Shown here: one piece after another, positions 6,854 through 13,849 of the stretch | Position numbering within the stretch: position 1 is the first letter of the stretch | Layout: the number at the start of each line of letters is the position of its first letter | Translations under genes and position numbers: made by a program | Notes under the pieces: generated by a model | Databases searched by the model: none | The model's input: the letters and a program-made list of their open reading frames with translations, nothing else | Told to the model about the DNA's origin: nothing | NCBI GenBank assembly: GCA_905197435.1 | Contig: CAJJYX010000074.1 | Coordinates: 1 to 13,849, forward strand | Direction of reading: 5' to 3' | DNA: 13,849 nt | DNA from: an uncultured Bacteroides sp. | GTDB lineage: Bacteria; Bacteroidota; Bacteroidia; Bacteroidales; Bacteroidaceae

Positions 6854-7966
6854 ATGAAACACTCATTTGCTTTTTTTATTGTCCTGTTCTTCTTATCAAG
6901 TTGCCGTGAAAAGGTGTATGAATTTACGTATTGTAATCCTAATGATCAGGTCTTGATGCGGGATACTCATGTTATTCCTAATTTTGATGATGGCAAATTT
7001 TATGCAGTAGGCACTTTAGCTTGGGGATGGCGAGATTCTCTTGGCAATGCCGGCTTTCGTTTATACGTATCAGAGAACTTGAAAACTTGGCAACCGGGGC
7101 CATGGATTATGAAGCAATCTGATATTCCTCAAGAAGCATGGTATCGCGATCAATTTTGGGCACCGGAAATACATAAGATTAATGGTAAGTGGTATTTCAC
7201 TTATAATTGCATTGGAAATCAAGATATTGATAATGACCTGTATAGGACTCCTCATGGCTCCGGCATATCTGTATCTGATAAAATAACTGGGTCTTATAAG
7301 ATATTGGCGAAAAAGCCACTTGCTCCGTGGCCTTCTAATGACTTGACGTTGTTTCAGGATGATGATAAAAAGGTGTATGCTCTTTTTAATAACGGCTTTT
7401 TTAATATGAAAAAGCATCCCGAATCCAAACATAGTATCTATATCGCTGAGATTGATTTGGATGAAGGACGTCTGAAAGAAACTCCGTGTAAATTGCTGAC
7501 CCAGCAGGATGGTTTTGAAGCGAAAGGCATTGAGGGAGCCCATTTGGTAAAAGTTGATGGCGTTTATTATTTATTTTATTCGGGTTGGGAAGGAGGATAT
7601 GCTGTAGGTTATGCAACCGCAAGCAATGTGTATGGTCCTTATATTCGTGCCAAGAATAATCCGCTATTTGGTGCGCAACATGATGGTGCTCTGATTCGAA
7701 ATGGAGAAAAAATATTGAATGTGGATCACCCTTTTAGAGAGATTGGACATAATCAGATATTTAAGGGGCCGGATGGGAGATATTGGACTTCTTGCCATGC
7801 GTATTTGAAGGGTGGAGATAATCGGTTCGGATCAATGCTTATGATAGACCCTTTGGATTTTAAGTCGGGAGTCGTTATAACAACTGCCCCAAGCTGGACG
7901 CCACAGACATTGGCAATTGATCCTGAAATGCTTCGAGCCTTTCCTGGTTTATTGAATGAAAATTAG
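6854..7966 (+). CDS. Glycoside hydrolase family 43 lipoprotein
   Basis: This is a five-bladed beta-propeller glycosidase of GH43, a family dominated by alpha-L-arabinofuranosidases, beta-xylosidases and related exo-enzymes. The 370-residue protein has a lipoprotein signal (hydrophobic residues 5-14, then LSSC with lipid-bearing Cys17), so it should sit on an outer-membrane or periplasmic membrane face. Predicted catalytic residues are present: Asp37 in RDTHVI as general base, Asp163 in SNDLTLFQDDD as pKa modulator and Glu228 in IEGAHLVKVDGVYYLFYSG as general acid. Also visible are FWAPEIHKINGKWYFTY (101-117) and GHNQ with His299. It is a single catalytic domain of normal length without an added binding module. 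The next gene follows closely and encodes a GH127/146-type enzyme, so an arabinose-containing substrate is likely. Substrate specificity within GH43 cannot be read from sequence alone. Confidence 0.92.
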   Translation: MKHSFAFFIVLFFLSSCREKVYEFTYCNPNDQVLMRDTHVIPNFDDGKFYAVGTLAWGWRDSLGNAGFRLYVSENLKTWQPGPWIMKQSDIPQEAWYRDQFWAPEIHKINGKWYFTYNCIGNQDIDNDLYRTPHGSGISVSDKITGSYKILAKKPLAPWPSNDLTLFQDDDKKVYALFNNGFFNMKKHPESKHSIYIAEIDLDEGRLKETPCKLLTQQDGFEAKGIEGAHLVKVDGVYYLFYSGWEGGYAVGYATASNVYGPYIRAKNNPLFGAQHDGALIRNGEKILNVDHPFREIGHNQIFKGPDGRYWTSCHAYLKGGDNRFGSMLMIDPLDFKSGVVITTAPSWTPQTLAIDPEMLRAFPGLLNEN

Positions 7967-7988
7967 TTTTAATCTCTTTTATATTAAG

Positions 7989-10436
7989 ATGAAAAGAATA
8001 ATATTTTGTGCTATATTAGTTATTTCTACCTTACTTCATGCCGGAGAAATAGATGATAAAACCGTTGTAATATCTAAGGAACCTAAAGTTTGGGAGACAT
8101 TTTTGTTGTCGGAAGTCAGACTGTTGCCTGGCAGTCCTTTTTATCATGCTATGCAAGTATCTCAGCAATACTTGCTGGATGTCGATATAGAACGTATGCT
8201 GAACCAGCGAAGAAAAGAAGTAGGTATTCCTGAAAAAAAAGCCTATCCGGGCTCGAATCAGCCGGAGGGAACGCGTGCCACCGATTGGCATCACTACATT
8301 TCCGGTATTTCCTTAATGTATGCGCAGACAGGTGATAAGCGCTTTCTTGATCGCGTAAACTATCTGATAGATGAATTGACAATATTGGATGCCCGCAAGG
8401 ATTCGCTTTACCGGGTTCAGGGAAAAGTTCCGGAGCTTCCTTATGCAAAATTGATGAAGGGTGAACTGATTCTAAATAATCCGGATGATGCAGGCTATCC
8501 CTGGGGTGGCTTGTGCTGGATTCCTTTCTATTGGCAGCATAAGGAATTTGCTGCATTTCGTGATGCATACCTTTATTGTAATAATACGAAAGCGTTACAA
8601 CTTTGGATTAAGCAGGCTGAGCCCGTTACGGAGTTTATTCTGAAAGTTAATCCAGATTTGTTTGAAGGCTTTTTGGATATAGAGAATGGTGGAATCAATG
8701 CTGTGTTTGCAGATTTGTATGCCCTTACAGGTGACAAACGTTATCTGGCAGTCTCTATGAAACTAAACCACCAGAAAGTTATCCTGAACATTGCGAATGG
8801 GAAAGATGTGCTGTATGGGCGTCATGCTAATTTCCAGATACCTGCGTTTGAAGGTACAGCTCGCCAATACCAGCTGACGGGGGATGAAGTATGCCGGAAA
8901 GCTACTCGGAATTTTGCTGAGATTTATTATAAAGACCATATGAATTGTATTGGAGGTAATAGTTGCTATGAGCGTTTCGGGCGTCCGGGAGAGATAACCA
9001 AACGGTTGGGCTTTACTTCTAGTGAAACGTGCAATACTTATAATATGATGAAAGTTGCCTTGAATTCATTTGAATCAACCGGAGACCTACACCATATGGA
9101 CTATTTTGAACGTGCACTATATAATCATATACTGGCGTCACAGGAACCTGAGACAGGTGGCGTGACCTATTATACAATGTTGATGCCAGGCGGCTTCAAG
9201 TCCTATAGTGATCGTTTTAATATAGAGGGTATTTGGTGCTGTGTAGGCACAGGTATGGAGAATCACTCAAAATACGGTGAAGGTATCTATTTCAATAATC
9301 ATCACTCGCTTTATGTCAATCTCTTTATTCCTTCGGAGTTGAACTGGAAAGAAAAGAACCTGCATTTAAAGCAAGAAACAAATTTTCCGGAAAGAGACCG
9401 AACGACCTTGACCATTCTTGAAAAAGGAAGTTACAATCATCCTATTTATATTCGTTATCCACATTGGGCAGGTAGAGAAGTGAAAATCTGGATTAATGAT
9501 AAAGAGTATCCAGTGCATGCCCAGGCAGGCGAGTACATCTGCTTGCAACATCTCTGGCAATCAGGTGACCGGATCCAAATTGAAATGAAACAAACTTTCA
9601 GACTGGAAGCGGCATCGGATGATCCGTTTATGAATGTCATCTTCCGTGGTCCCATTGCATATGCCGCTCAACTTGGGTCTGACCACATGCCCGATGATCA
9701 TGTGAAGCTTTCTCGGCAGAACAATACTTTTTTGCCTTTGGATGATATTCCTACCTTTATTGTGGATAAGATGGATATGGACAGTTGGCTTAAGGCTGAT
9801 AAAACCATTCCACAAGCATATCGCACTCAGAAAGCGGGATTTTTAAAAGAAAAGCCTAAAGATGTACTTTTACGCCCTTATTATCAGACACACCATCAGC
9901 GTTATTCTCTTTATTTAAAAATGTATACCCCTGAAGAGATGGCTTGCAGAAGCCGAATGGTAAGTGATGAACTGCGACCTTCATCAGATATTGATGAAAA
10001 AGTGCATCAGTTGGCGTCGGAGAAGAGTAAAAGGACTTATCAGGCAGGAAATTCTCCCGCATTCGGGCATAATACTTGGGAAAAGACACGCTTTGGGCGT
10101 ACAACGGATACGGACGGTTGGTTCTCTTATCAGCTTAAAATCAATCCGGATGCCGTACAAAACTATTTGGTTGTGACTTATTGGGGGAATGAATTGGAAG
10201 AGCATGATTTTGATATTTTGATAGATGGCCGAAAAATAGCTACTGAACACCTATACAGCAAACATCCTTTAACGTTTTATGAGGAATGCTACAAAATACC
10301 TTTGGCATTGACACAAGGAAAAGAGACTGTCAGGGTTCGTTTCCAGTCGCATTCAAATAAAAAAGCAGGAATGGTATTTGCTTTGAAAGTAACGACTAGT
10401 CCCGATCTTTTCCCTAATTATTCTTTTTATTTTTGA
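7989..10436 (+). CDS. GH127/GH146-type beta-L-arabinofuranosidase (DUF1680 family), secreted
   Basis: Known GH127 and GH146 enzymes cleave beta-L-arabinofuranose with a zinc-bound cysteine nucleophile. The 815-residue protein has a signal peptide (MKRIIFCAILVISTLLHA, cleavage before GEID). Active-site motifs are complete: CYERFG with Glu328 as predicted acid/base, SSETCNTYNMM with Glu346 and Cys348 as zinc ligands, and WCCVGTGMENHSKYGEGIY with Cys417-Cys418. The alpha/alpha barrel (~50-440) is followed by a beta-sandwich (~440-570) and a C-terminal DUF6805-like sandwich (from YQAGNSPAFG near 684). An alternative ATG at 7956 overlaps the GH43 stop and would add 11 residues in front of the signal peptide. 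I prefer 7989 because the signal peptide starts there. It is co-transcribed with the GH43 gene (22-bp gap). The CNTYNMM signature leans towards GH146 rather than the Bifidobacterium-type GH127. Confidence 0.9.
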   Translation: MKRIIFCAILVISTLLHAGEIDDKTVVISKEPKVWETFLLSEVRLLPGSPFYHAMQVSQQYLLDVDIERMLNQRRKEVGIPEKKAYPGSNQPEGTRATDWHHYISGISLMYAQTGDKRFLDRVNYLIDELTILDARKDSLYRVQGKVPELPYAKLMKGELILNNPDDAGYPWGGLCWIPFYWQHKEFAAFRDAYLYCNNTKALQLWIKQAEPVTEFILKVNPDLFEGFLDIENGGINAVFADLYALTGDKRYLAVSMKLNHQKVILNIANGKDVLYGRHANFQIPAFEGTARQYQLTGDEVCRKATRNFAEIYYKDHMNCIGGNSCYERFGRPGEITKRLGFTSSETCNTYNMMKVALNSFESTGDLHHMDYFERALYNHILASQEPETGGVTYYTMLMPGGFKSYSDRFNIEGIWCCVGTGMENHSKYGEGIYFNNHHSLYVNLFIPSELNWKEKNLHLKQETNFPERDRTTLTILEKGSYNHPIYIRYPHWAGREVKIWINDKEYPVHAQAGEYICLQHLWQSGDRIQIEMKQTFRLEAASDDPFMNVIFRGPIAYAAQLGSDHMPDDHVKLSRQNNTFLPLDDIPTFIVDKMDMDSWLKADKTIPQAYRTQKAGFLKEKPKDVLLRPYYQTHHQRYSLYLKMYTPEEMACRSRMVSDELRPSSDIDEKVHQLASEKSKRTYQAGNSPAFGHNTWEKTRFGRTTDTDGWFSYQLKINPDAVQNYLVVTYWGNELEEHDFDILIDGRKIATEHLYSKHPLTFYEECYKIPLALTQGKETVRVRFQSHSNKKAGMVFALKVTTSPDLFPNYSFYF

Positions 10437-10452
10437 TTAGGGGCATTCATGA

Positions 10453-10684
10453 AATAGAAAAATCAAGAAGTGTCAGAGCTTTGGCACAATCGTTTTTGTG
10501 CACAAAGCTTTTCTCCAAGCCTGGGAGAACCGTATTATAGAAGTCAACTATCGGCTTAATCAATACATATGACAGGCACGGAAAGGTTGCTCTCAGAAAG
10601 GACTGTAAATTTATGTCTATGCTGGAGCTTCTGAATTATAACACTGGGATTGATTTAAAAGGAGGACGGAAACACCCGAAGTAA
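10453..10684 (+). pseudogene. Frameshifted remnant of an unrecognised protein gene
   Basis: Two abutting plus-strand frames without a usable start read as one protein end. The first (10453-10569) gives HKAFLQAWENRIIEVNYRL and then QYI before TGA at 10570. The second, one frame over, continues YDRHGKVALRKDCKFMSMLE, then LLNYNTGIDLKGGRKHPK and ends at TAA 10682-10684. Restoring two bases in the AT run at 10567-10570 would join them. The composition looks like real protein, with mixed charge and no low-complexity runs. I do not recognise the family. The terminator-like hairpin at 10477-10509 overlaps the first frame, which fits decayed DNA being reused. The coding call itself is tentative. Confidence 0.35.
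10477..10513 (+). terminator. Probable intrinsic terminator of the GH43-GH127 operon
   Basis: Arms AGCTTTG-GCACAA (10477-10489) and TTGTGC-A-CAAAGCT (10496-10509) pair over 13 bp with one bulged A and a 6-nt loop. The stem ends in a TTTT run (10509-10512). It starts 41 bp after the GH127/146 stop codon, on the same strand. Confidence 0.6.
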
Positions 10685-10720
10685 AAACGCTAATCATTTA
10701 TTATCAAACGATTAGCGTTT
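10682..10720 (-). terminator. Intrinsic terminator of the tRNA operon
   Basis: The arms AAACGCTAATCATTT (10685-10699) and AAACGATTAGCGTTT (10706-10720) pair at 14 of 15 positions around a 6-nt loop. On the minus strand the stem is followed by TTTTT. It lies directly beyond the 3' end of tRNA-Leu and is oriented to stop leftward transcription. Confidence 0.8.
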
Positions 10721-10727
10721 CTTTGAG

Positions 10728-10811
10728 TACTCGAAGCGGGACTTGAACCCGCACAGCCGCAATGGCCAAAGGATTTTAAGTCCTTCGTGTCTACCATTCC
10801 ACCATTCGAGC
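10728..10811 (-). tRNA. tRNA-Leu (anticodon UAA)
   Basis: An 84-nt class II tRNA. The acceptor stem is GCTCGAA with TTCGAGT, so the first pair is a G-U wobble, and the discriminator base is A. The anticodon stem-loop AAGGA-CTTAAAA-TCCTT gives anticodon TAA. A long variable arm (GGCCATTGCGGC region) and the T arm GCGGG-TTCAAGT-CCCGC are typical of leucine tRNA. CCA is not encoded. It is the second gene of a two-tRNA transcript and is followed by a hairpin terminator. Confidence 0.95.
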
Positions 10812-10831
10812 ATCCTAAAAAGGGAAAGGAG

Positions 10832-10904
10832 AGCGGAAAACGAGACTCGAACTCGCGACCCTAACCTTGGCAAGGTTATGCTCTACCAACTGAGCTATTT
10901 CCGC
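10832..10904 (-). tRNA. tRNA-Gly (anticodon GCC)
   Basis: A 73-nt tRNA with acceptor GCGGAAA pairing TTTCCGC, D arm AGCTCAGTTGGTAGAGC, anticodon stem-loop AACCT-TGCCAAG-GTT with anticodon GCC, T arm GCGAG-TTCGAGT-CTCGT (last pair G-U) and discriminator T. CCA is not encoded. It is first in the minus-strand pair, 20 bp before tRNA-Leu, and just downstream of a strong promoter. Confidence 0.96.
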
Positions 10905-10920
10905 ATTTGGAGAACGGGTG

Positions 10921-10952
10921 CAAAGATAAACAGTTTTCCCGTTCCCGCCAAA
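10921..10952 (-). promoter_or_regulatory. Promoter of the tRNA-Gly/tRNA-Leu operon
   Basis: On the minus strand TTTG (10952-10949), a 20-bp spacer and TATCTTTG (10928-10921) match the Bacteroides housekeeping promoter TTTG-N~20-TAnnTTTG at every consensus position. It ends 16 bp before the tRNA-Gly 5' end, as expected for a stable-RNA promoter. Confidence 0.85.
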
Positions 10953-10971
10953 TTTTTTTCTATAAAATGTA

Positions 10972-11042
10972 GTCAGAACGAAGCGAAGAATCTACTCTCC
11001 TTGTGAGTCGGAGAAGAGATACTTCACTTCGTTCTGCATGAC
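10972..11042. repeat. REP-like imperfect palindrome
   Basis: The left arm starts GTCAGAACGAAGCGAAG and the right arm, read in reverse complement, starts GTCATGCAGAACGAAGTGAAG. The arms align over about 29 bp with a 3-nt gap and a few mismatches, around a ~10-nt loop. The AACGAAG(C/T)GAAG core resembles the dispersed palindromic repeats known from many Bacteroidetes genomes. It lies between the susD stop and the tRNA promoter, so it may also act as the 3' hairpin of the susCD transcript. Confidence 0.65.
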
Positions 11043-11087
11043 AGGATGATATGTCTGTTAAGGTTTTGACATATTTATCCCATTTTA

Positions 11088-12950
11088 TTATTGCCAGCCA
11101 CCTGTTTGAGTCAAGGTAAATCCTTTGTTCTTGTAGTTGGCGATGATACTGGAGCCGACAGGAGCAAGATAGTTCTTGGTTGAGAAATCATTTCTTGCAG
11201 CAGCGTTGATAGGAATTGCATAGCCCACCATGTCTGCTTGGTTACTGCCATTCCATACAACTACCGTGCCGTCTTCTTTCATGACAGACTTGCCGGCATC
11301 TTTGTTTGCATCATCCAGCTGTTCGGGGAACTCGTTTGGCAGGTCAACCCATGCTCCCAACATTGTTTCAGGATACTTCTTATTGTCCATGTAGTCCAAT
11401 TTGAACCAACGGCGTATATCACTCAATCGTTGTGTCTCAAAGACAAACTCCATACGGCGCTCACGGCGGATTTCCCACATCAGGGCGCTGACGTCAGCAT
11501 CGCGTGCCGGGTCGTCGGCAATGGACGCAATTTGCAACGGGGCGGTCTTTTGTACACCATTGGCAATGGCAGTCTCATCTAACGGACGGTTACGGATAGC
11601 ATTGATAGACTTGTCTATATCGGCTTGGGTAACGGCTGAACCACCTAAGAATTCTGCCATGACTTCTTTTGCTTCGATCCAGTTCAATAAAACCTCTGAA
11701 AGACGGAGGCAAGGAGCTGCGTTGACGTTGACATTGCTTTCGAATTCATCAGGACGGTTGGCGTTGTCATCATAATAAGTGGCTCCTTCACGGCTGATAA
11801 ACTTGTCTTGATAAATGTAAGTAAACGAGTTTTTCCAAGAGAAGTTCAGGAAAGTGGCTTCCAAACGTGAATCACGGGTCTTTGCCAAATCTTTCATGGA
11901 GAAGCTCTTGGCGTTTTCGACGCCGGATGTCTGGTAGGGTTTACCATCGGTGCAGATGAATGACCGGAGCAATGCCAAATTTGCATTTGAACTTAATGTC
12001 TCCTGACCGTTGGAGTAGGAACCCAGACAGTGGGTTACTTTACCGGCCTCATAGCTGCGGTAGAATATAACTTCCGGATGGCCGGCCAGGCTGTTGCTAC
12101 CAAAGATGGAGCGGAAGTCTTTTGTGCAAGACCACTTGTTGCTGTTCATGACAACCTCAGATGCCTCTATACACAGTTGCAGGTATTTCTTGGCATTCTC
12201 ATCACTAAGCTTAGAGCTGGCTTCGAGTGTATTGTCTTTATGGTAGTGCTGCCAGGTTCCTTCGAACAACATGATGTTGGAAGCAACAGCGGCCACTACG
12301 TAGCGGTTGATATTCATGCTGCCGTCGTCTGTACGTACATTCTCCAGCGCATACTTCAAATCTTCATAAATTGCATCTGTCACAGTGCTGCGTGGATCTC
12401 GGTCTTTGTACATGGAAGCCAGGTCGGTTTCGTCTACCGGAGCATCCCAATAAGGAACGTCACCGAAAGTCATGACAAGACGGTGATATTCGTAGGCGCG
12501 GAAAAAGCGTGCGATACCCATCCAATGATTGTAAGCTTCTTCGGAGAGGTTGGCTTTATGTGACTCCAGACGGTTGATAACAATGTTTGTTTTTCGTATC
12601 CATGCAAAGTCCCATTGACGGCCACCATATTCGGCTCCGGCCCATGTGTCCAGGTCATAACTGCCATTGTCTCCTGGAACAACAGCCGTGAAACTGGTTT
12701 GCTTGGCAGAATTGGCAAAGTCGTCACTGAATGTATAGCCTCTTACGGGAGTAAAATTAGTGCCAAAGCTACTGTTATATCCTGTAAAGTAGTAGGGATA
12801 ATAGTAGTTGAAGTAGAGACGATATTGGTCTTCACTCGTCCAATAAGTGTCGTCGGTATATTTCGTTTCGCTTGGTCTGTCCAGCACATCAGTACAAGAA
12901 GATAGACCCAGGCATGCGATGGAAAATGCTGCTATAATATATTTTTTCAT
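11088..12950 (-). CDS. SusD/RagB family nutrient-binding outer-membrane lipoprotein
   Basis: SusD-like proteins are surface lipoproteins that form a lid over a SusC TonB-dependent transporter and bind glycans for import. The 620-residue protein begins with a lipoprotein signal (MKKYIIAAFSIACLGLSSC, lipid-bearing Cys19), followed by DVLDRPSETKYTDDTYW, a typical SusD N-terminus. It is rich in aromatic residues (FNYYYPYYFTGY near 47-58). The C-terminal part has the family helix RRERRMEFVFETQRLSDIRRW (within ~495-515). Length is at the long end of the family. The gene starts 12 bp after the susC-like stop, in the usual susC-susD order. The ligand cannot be deduced from the sequence. No other PUL gene lies between susD and the tRNA operon. 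Confidence 0.95.
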   Translation of the reverse strand: MKKYIIAAFSIACLGLSSCTDVLDRPSETKYTDDTYWTSEDQYRLYFNYYYPYYFTGYNSSFGTNFTPVRGYTFSDDFANSAKQTSFTAVVPGDNGSYDLDTWAGAEYGGRQWDFAWIRKTNIVINRLESHKANLSEEAYNHWMGIARFFRAYEYHRLVMTFGDVPYWDAPVDETDLASMYKDRDPRSTVTDAIYEDLKYALENVRTDDGSMNINRYVVAAVASNIMLFEGTWQHYHKDNTLEASSKLSDENAKKYLQLCIEASEVVMNSNKWSCTKDFRSIFGSNSLAGHPEVIFYRSYEAGKVTHCLGSYSNGQETLSSNANLALLRSFICTDGKPYQTSGVENAKSFSMKDLAKTRDSRLEATFLNFSWKNSFTYIYQDKFISREGATYYDDNANRPDEFESNVNVNAAPCLRLSEVLLNWIEAKEVMAEFLGGSAVTQADIDKSINAIRNRPLDETAIANGVQKTAPLQIASIADDPARDADVSALMWEIRRERRMEFVFETQRLSDIRRWFKLDYMDNKKYPETMLGAWVDLPNEFPEQLDDANKDAGKSVMKEDGTVVVWNGSNQADMVGYAIPINAAARNDFSTKNYLAPVGSSIIANYKNKGFTLTQTGGWQ

Positions 12951-12962
12951 TGTTTCCAGAAT

Positions 12963-13849
12963 TTAGAAGGTTAATTGAACACCACATGACAAACTTTTGA
13001 ATACCGGTGTACCGGTACCTGTACGTCCAAGGTTATAGTTGGTGGAGAACATAGAATATCCTGATATAGCTTCCGGATCAATAGGCAATCCTCTTAGGTT
13101 ATCAAATGTAAAGAAGTTCTCCAATGACATATAGACTCTCGCTTTGCTGATGTATATCTTAGATAAAATATTTGTCGGGACGGCATATCCTAATGTGATA
13201 TTCTTAATTCTTAAATAAGACATATCCAGTAGATAGCGGGATTGTTTCTGCATAGCAAATCCAGTATTGCTGCCACCTAAGTCCCATGCTCTGGGATAGA
13301 AAGCGTTGGTGCGTTCTTCTGTCCAATAGTCTGTTGTAAAAGTTTTAGGCAATGCACCTTCCTTAGCATTATACCCGGGAATTGCTAATTGACCGCTACC
13401 CCAAATCTTGCGTTTTCCAATACCTTGGAAGTAAATAGAAAAATCAAAGCCTTTATAGTCAGCGCCCAATCTGAAACTGTATTCATAACGAGGAGTAGTA
13501 TTACCGATAACGGTTTGGTCGCCTGGATTACCATTTGTACTGGTTCCCGGAGTGATGTAACCATCACCGTCAATATCTACAAATTTGGTATCACCAGGAG
13601 AGAATATTAGCTTATTTCCATCTTCATAATGCACCTGATAAACCGGATACTCTGAAGATTGCTTATAGGTGGTGCGAGCTGTTCCATTATAAATAACGAT
13701 AATCTTTTCAATCTGACCGTCTGCTCCATATACAAAATCTTCTTTTTGGAATAATCTGTCGGTAACAAAACCATAAATATCACCATAACGTCTACCTGTT
13801 GAGTAGGTAGTTCCTAAACTTCGATCTTCCCACGGAGTCAAGTAGTCAG
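12963..13849 (-). CDS. SusC/RagA family TonB-dependent outer-membrane transporter, C-terminal part, runs off the right edge
   Basis: SusC-like proteins are TonB-dependent beta-barrel channels that import oligosaccharides bound by SusD. The window holds the last 295 codons; the frame is open to the edge, and no true start is present. Features are DIDGDGYITPG (a loop motif common in this family), alternating barrel strands such as YEYSFRLGADYKGFDFSIYF, the conserved YLRIKNITLGY, ENFFTFDNLRGLPIDPE and the C-terminal strand ending VQLTF, whose final Phe is the expected outer-membrane insertion signal. The adjacent susD gene follows after 12 bp, confirming the pair. The plug domain and any regulatory extension lie outside the window. 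Confidence 0.95.
   Translation of the reverse strand, partial: DYLTPWEDRSLGTTYSTGRRYGDIYGFVTDRLFQKEDFVYGADGQIEKIIVIYNGTARTTYKQSSEYPVYQVHYEDGNKLIFSPGDTKFVDIDGDGYITPGTSTNGNPGDQTVIGNTTPRYEYSFRLGADYKGFDFSIYFQGIGKRKIWGSGQLAIPGYNAKEGALPKTFTTDYWTEERTNAFYPRAWDLGGSNTGFAMQKQSRYLLDMSYLRIKNITLGYAVPTNILSKIYISKARVYMSLENFFTFDNLRGLPIDPEAISGYSMFSTNYNLGRTGTGTPVFKSLSCGVQLTF

Noticed and set aside
6641..6862. 73-codon minus-strand frame
   Set aside because: It has no similarity I can see, overlaps the HU-like remnant and the GH43 promoter, and its composition is that of AT-rich non-coding DNA.
10437..10950. Attachment-site duplication at the tRNA genes
   Set aside because: No second copy of the tRNA-Leu 3' end (TTCAAGTCCCGCTTCGAGT) was seen in the window, so an integrated element with flanking att sites is not supported here.
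11049..11074. ATATGTC/GACATAT hairpin after susD as terminator
   Set aside because: The stem is only 7 bp of AT-rich pairs with a 12-nt loop and has no T-run on the minus strand. The larger palindrome further downstream is the better candidate.
1..13849. CRISPR array, rRNA genes or intact insertion sequences
   Set aside because: No regularly spaced repeats, no rRNA sequence, and no complete transposase with terminal inverted repeats were seen on either strand.

Overview
This looks like a Bacteroides-type genome (order Bacteroidales). The support is a SusC/SusD pair, lipoprotein and secreted glycoside hydrolases of families GH43 and GH127/146, a NamZ (DUF1343) muramidase beside a sodium:solute symporter, tRNAs without an encoded CCA, and promoters of the Bacteroides form (TTTG, spacer, TAnnTTTG). 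The species cannot be told from the window.

Layout. The left edge (3-773, minus) holds the first 257 codons of a GyrA/ParC-type topoisomerase subunit, followed by a spacer with a perfect 22-bp inverted repeat. Next comes a minus-strand cluster, 6093 to 1034. It encodes a NamZ-type exo-N-acetylmuramidase, a sodium:solute symporter, and a third gene that in related Bacteroides clusters is the so-called xanthan lyase, a cell-wall amidase with an inserted golvesin-like domain. Here the third gene is an in-frame chimera. Its first ~376 residues are the amidase/golvesin protein and its last ~400 residues are a GH43 arabinanase-like protein that has lost its first propeller blade. GC content changes sharply at the junction (~2243-2254). 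Both enzymes lose catalytic residues, so this is the most unusual object in the window.

The spacer 6130-6853 holds the cluster promoter, a remnant of an HU-like DNA-binding protein gene, and the promoter of a plus-strand pair: a GH43 lipoprotein (6854-7966) and a GH127/GH146 beta-L-arabinofuranosidase-like enzyme (7989-10436). Together the pair suggests removal of arabinofuranose from plant glycans. A terminator hairpin and a frameshifted gene remnant follow.

A minus-strand tRNA operon (tRNA-Gly-GCC, then tRNA-Leu-UAA) has a near-ideal promoter and an intrinsic terminator. Beyond a REP-like palindrome lie a SusD lipoprotein gene (11088-12950) and the 3' part of its susC partner (12963 to the right edge), both on the minus strand. 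This is the end of a polysaccharide utilization operon. It converges on the GH43-GH127 pair, with the tRNA genes between them.
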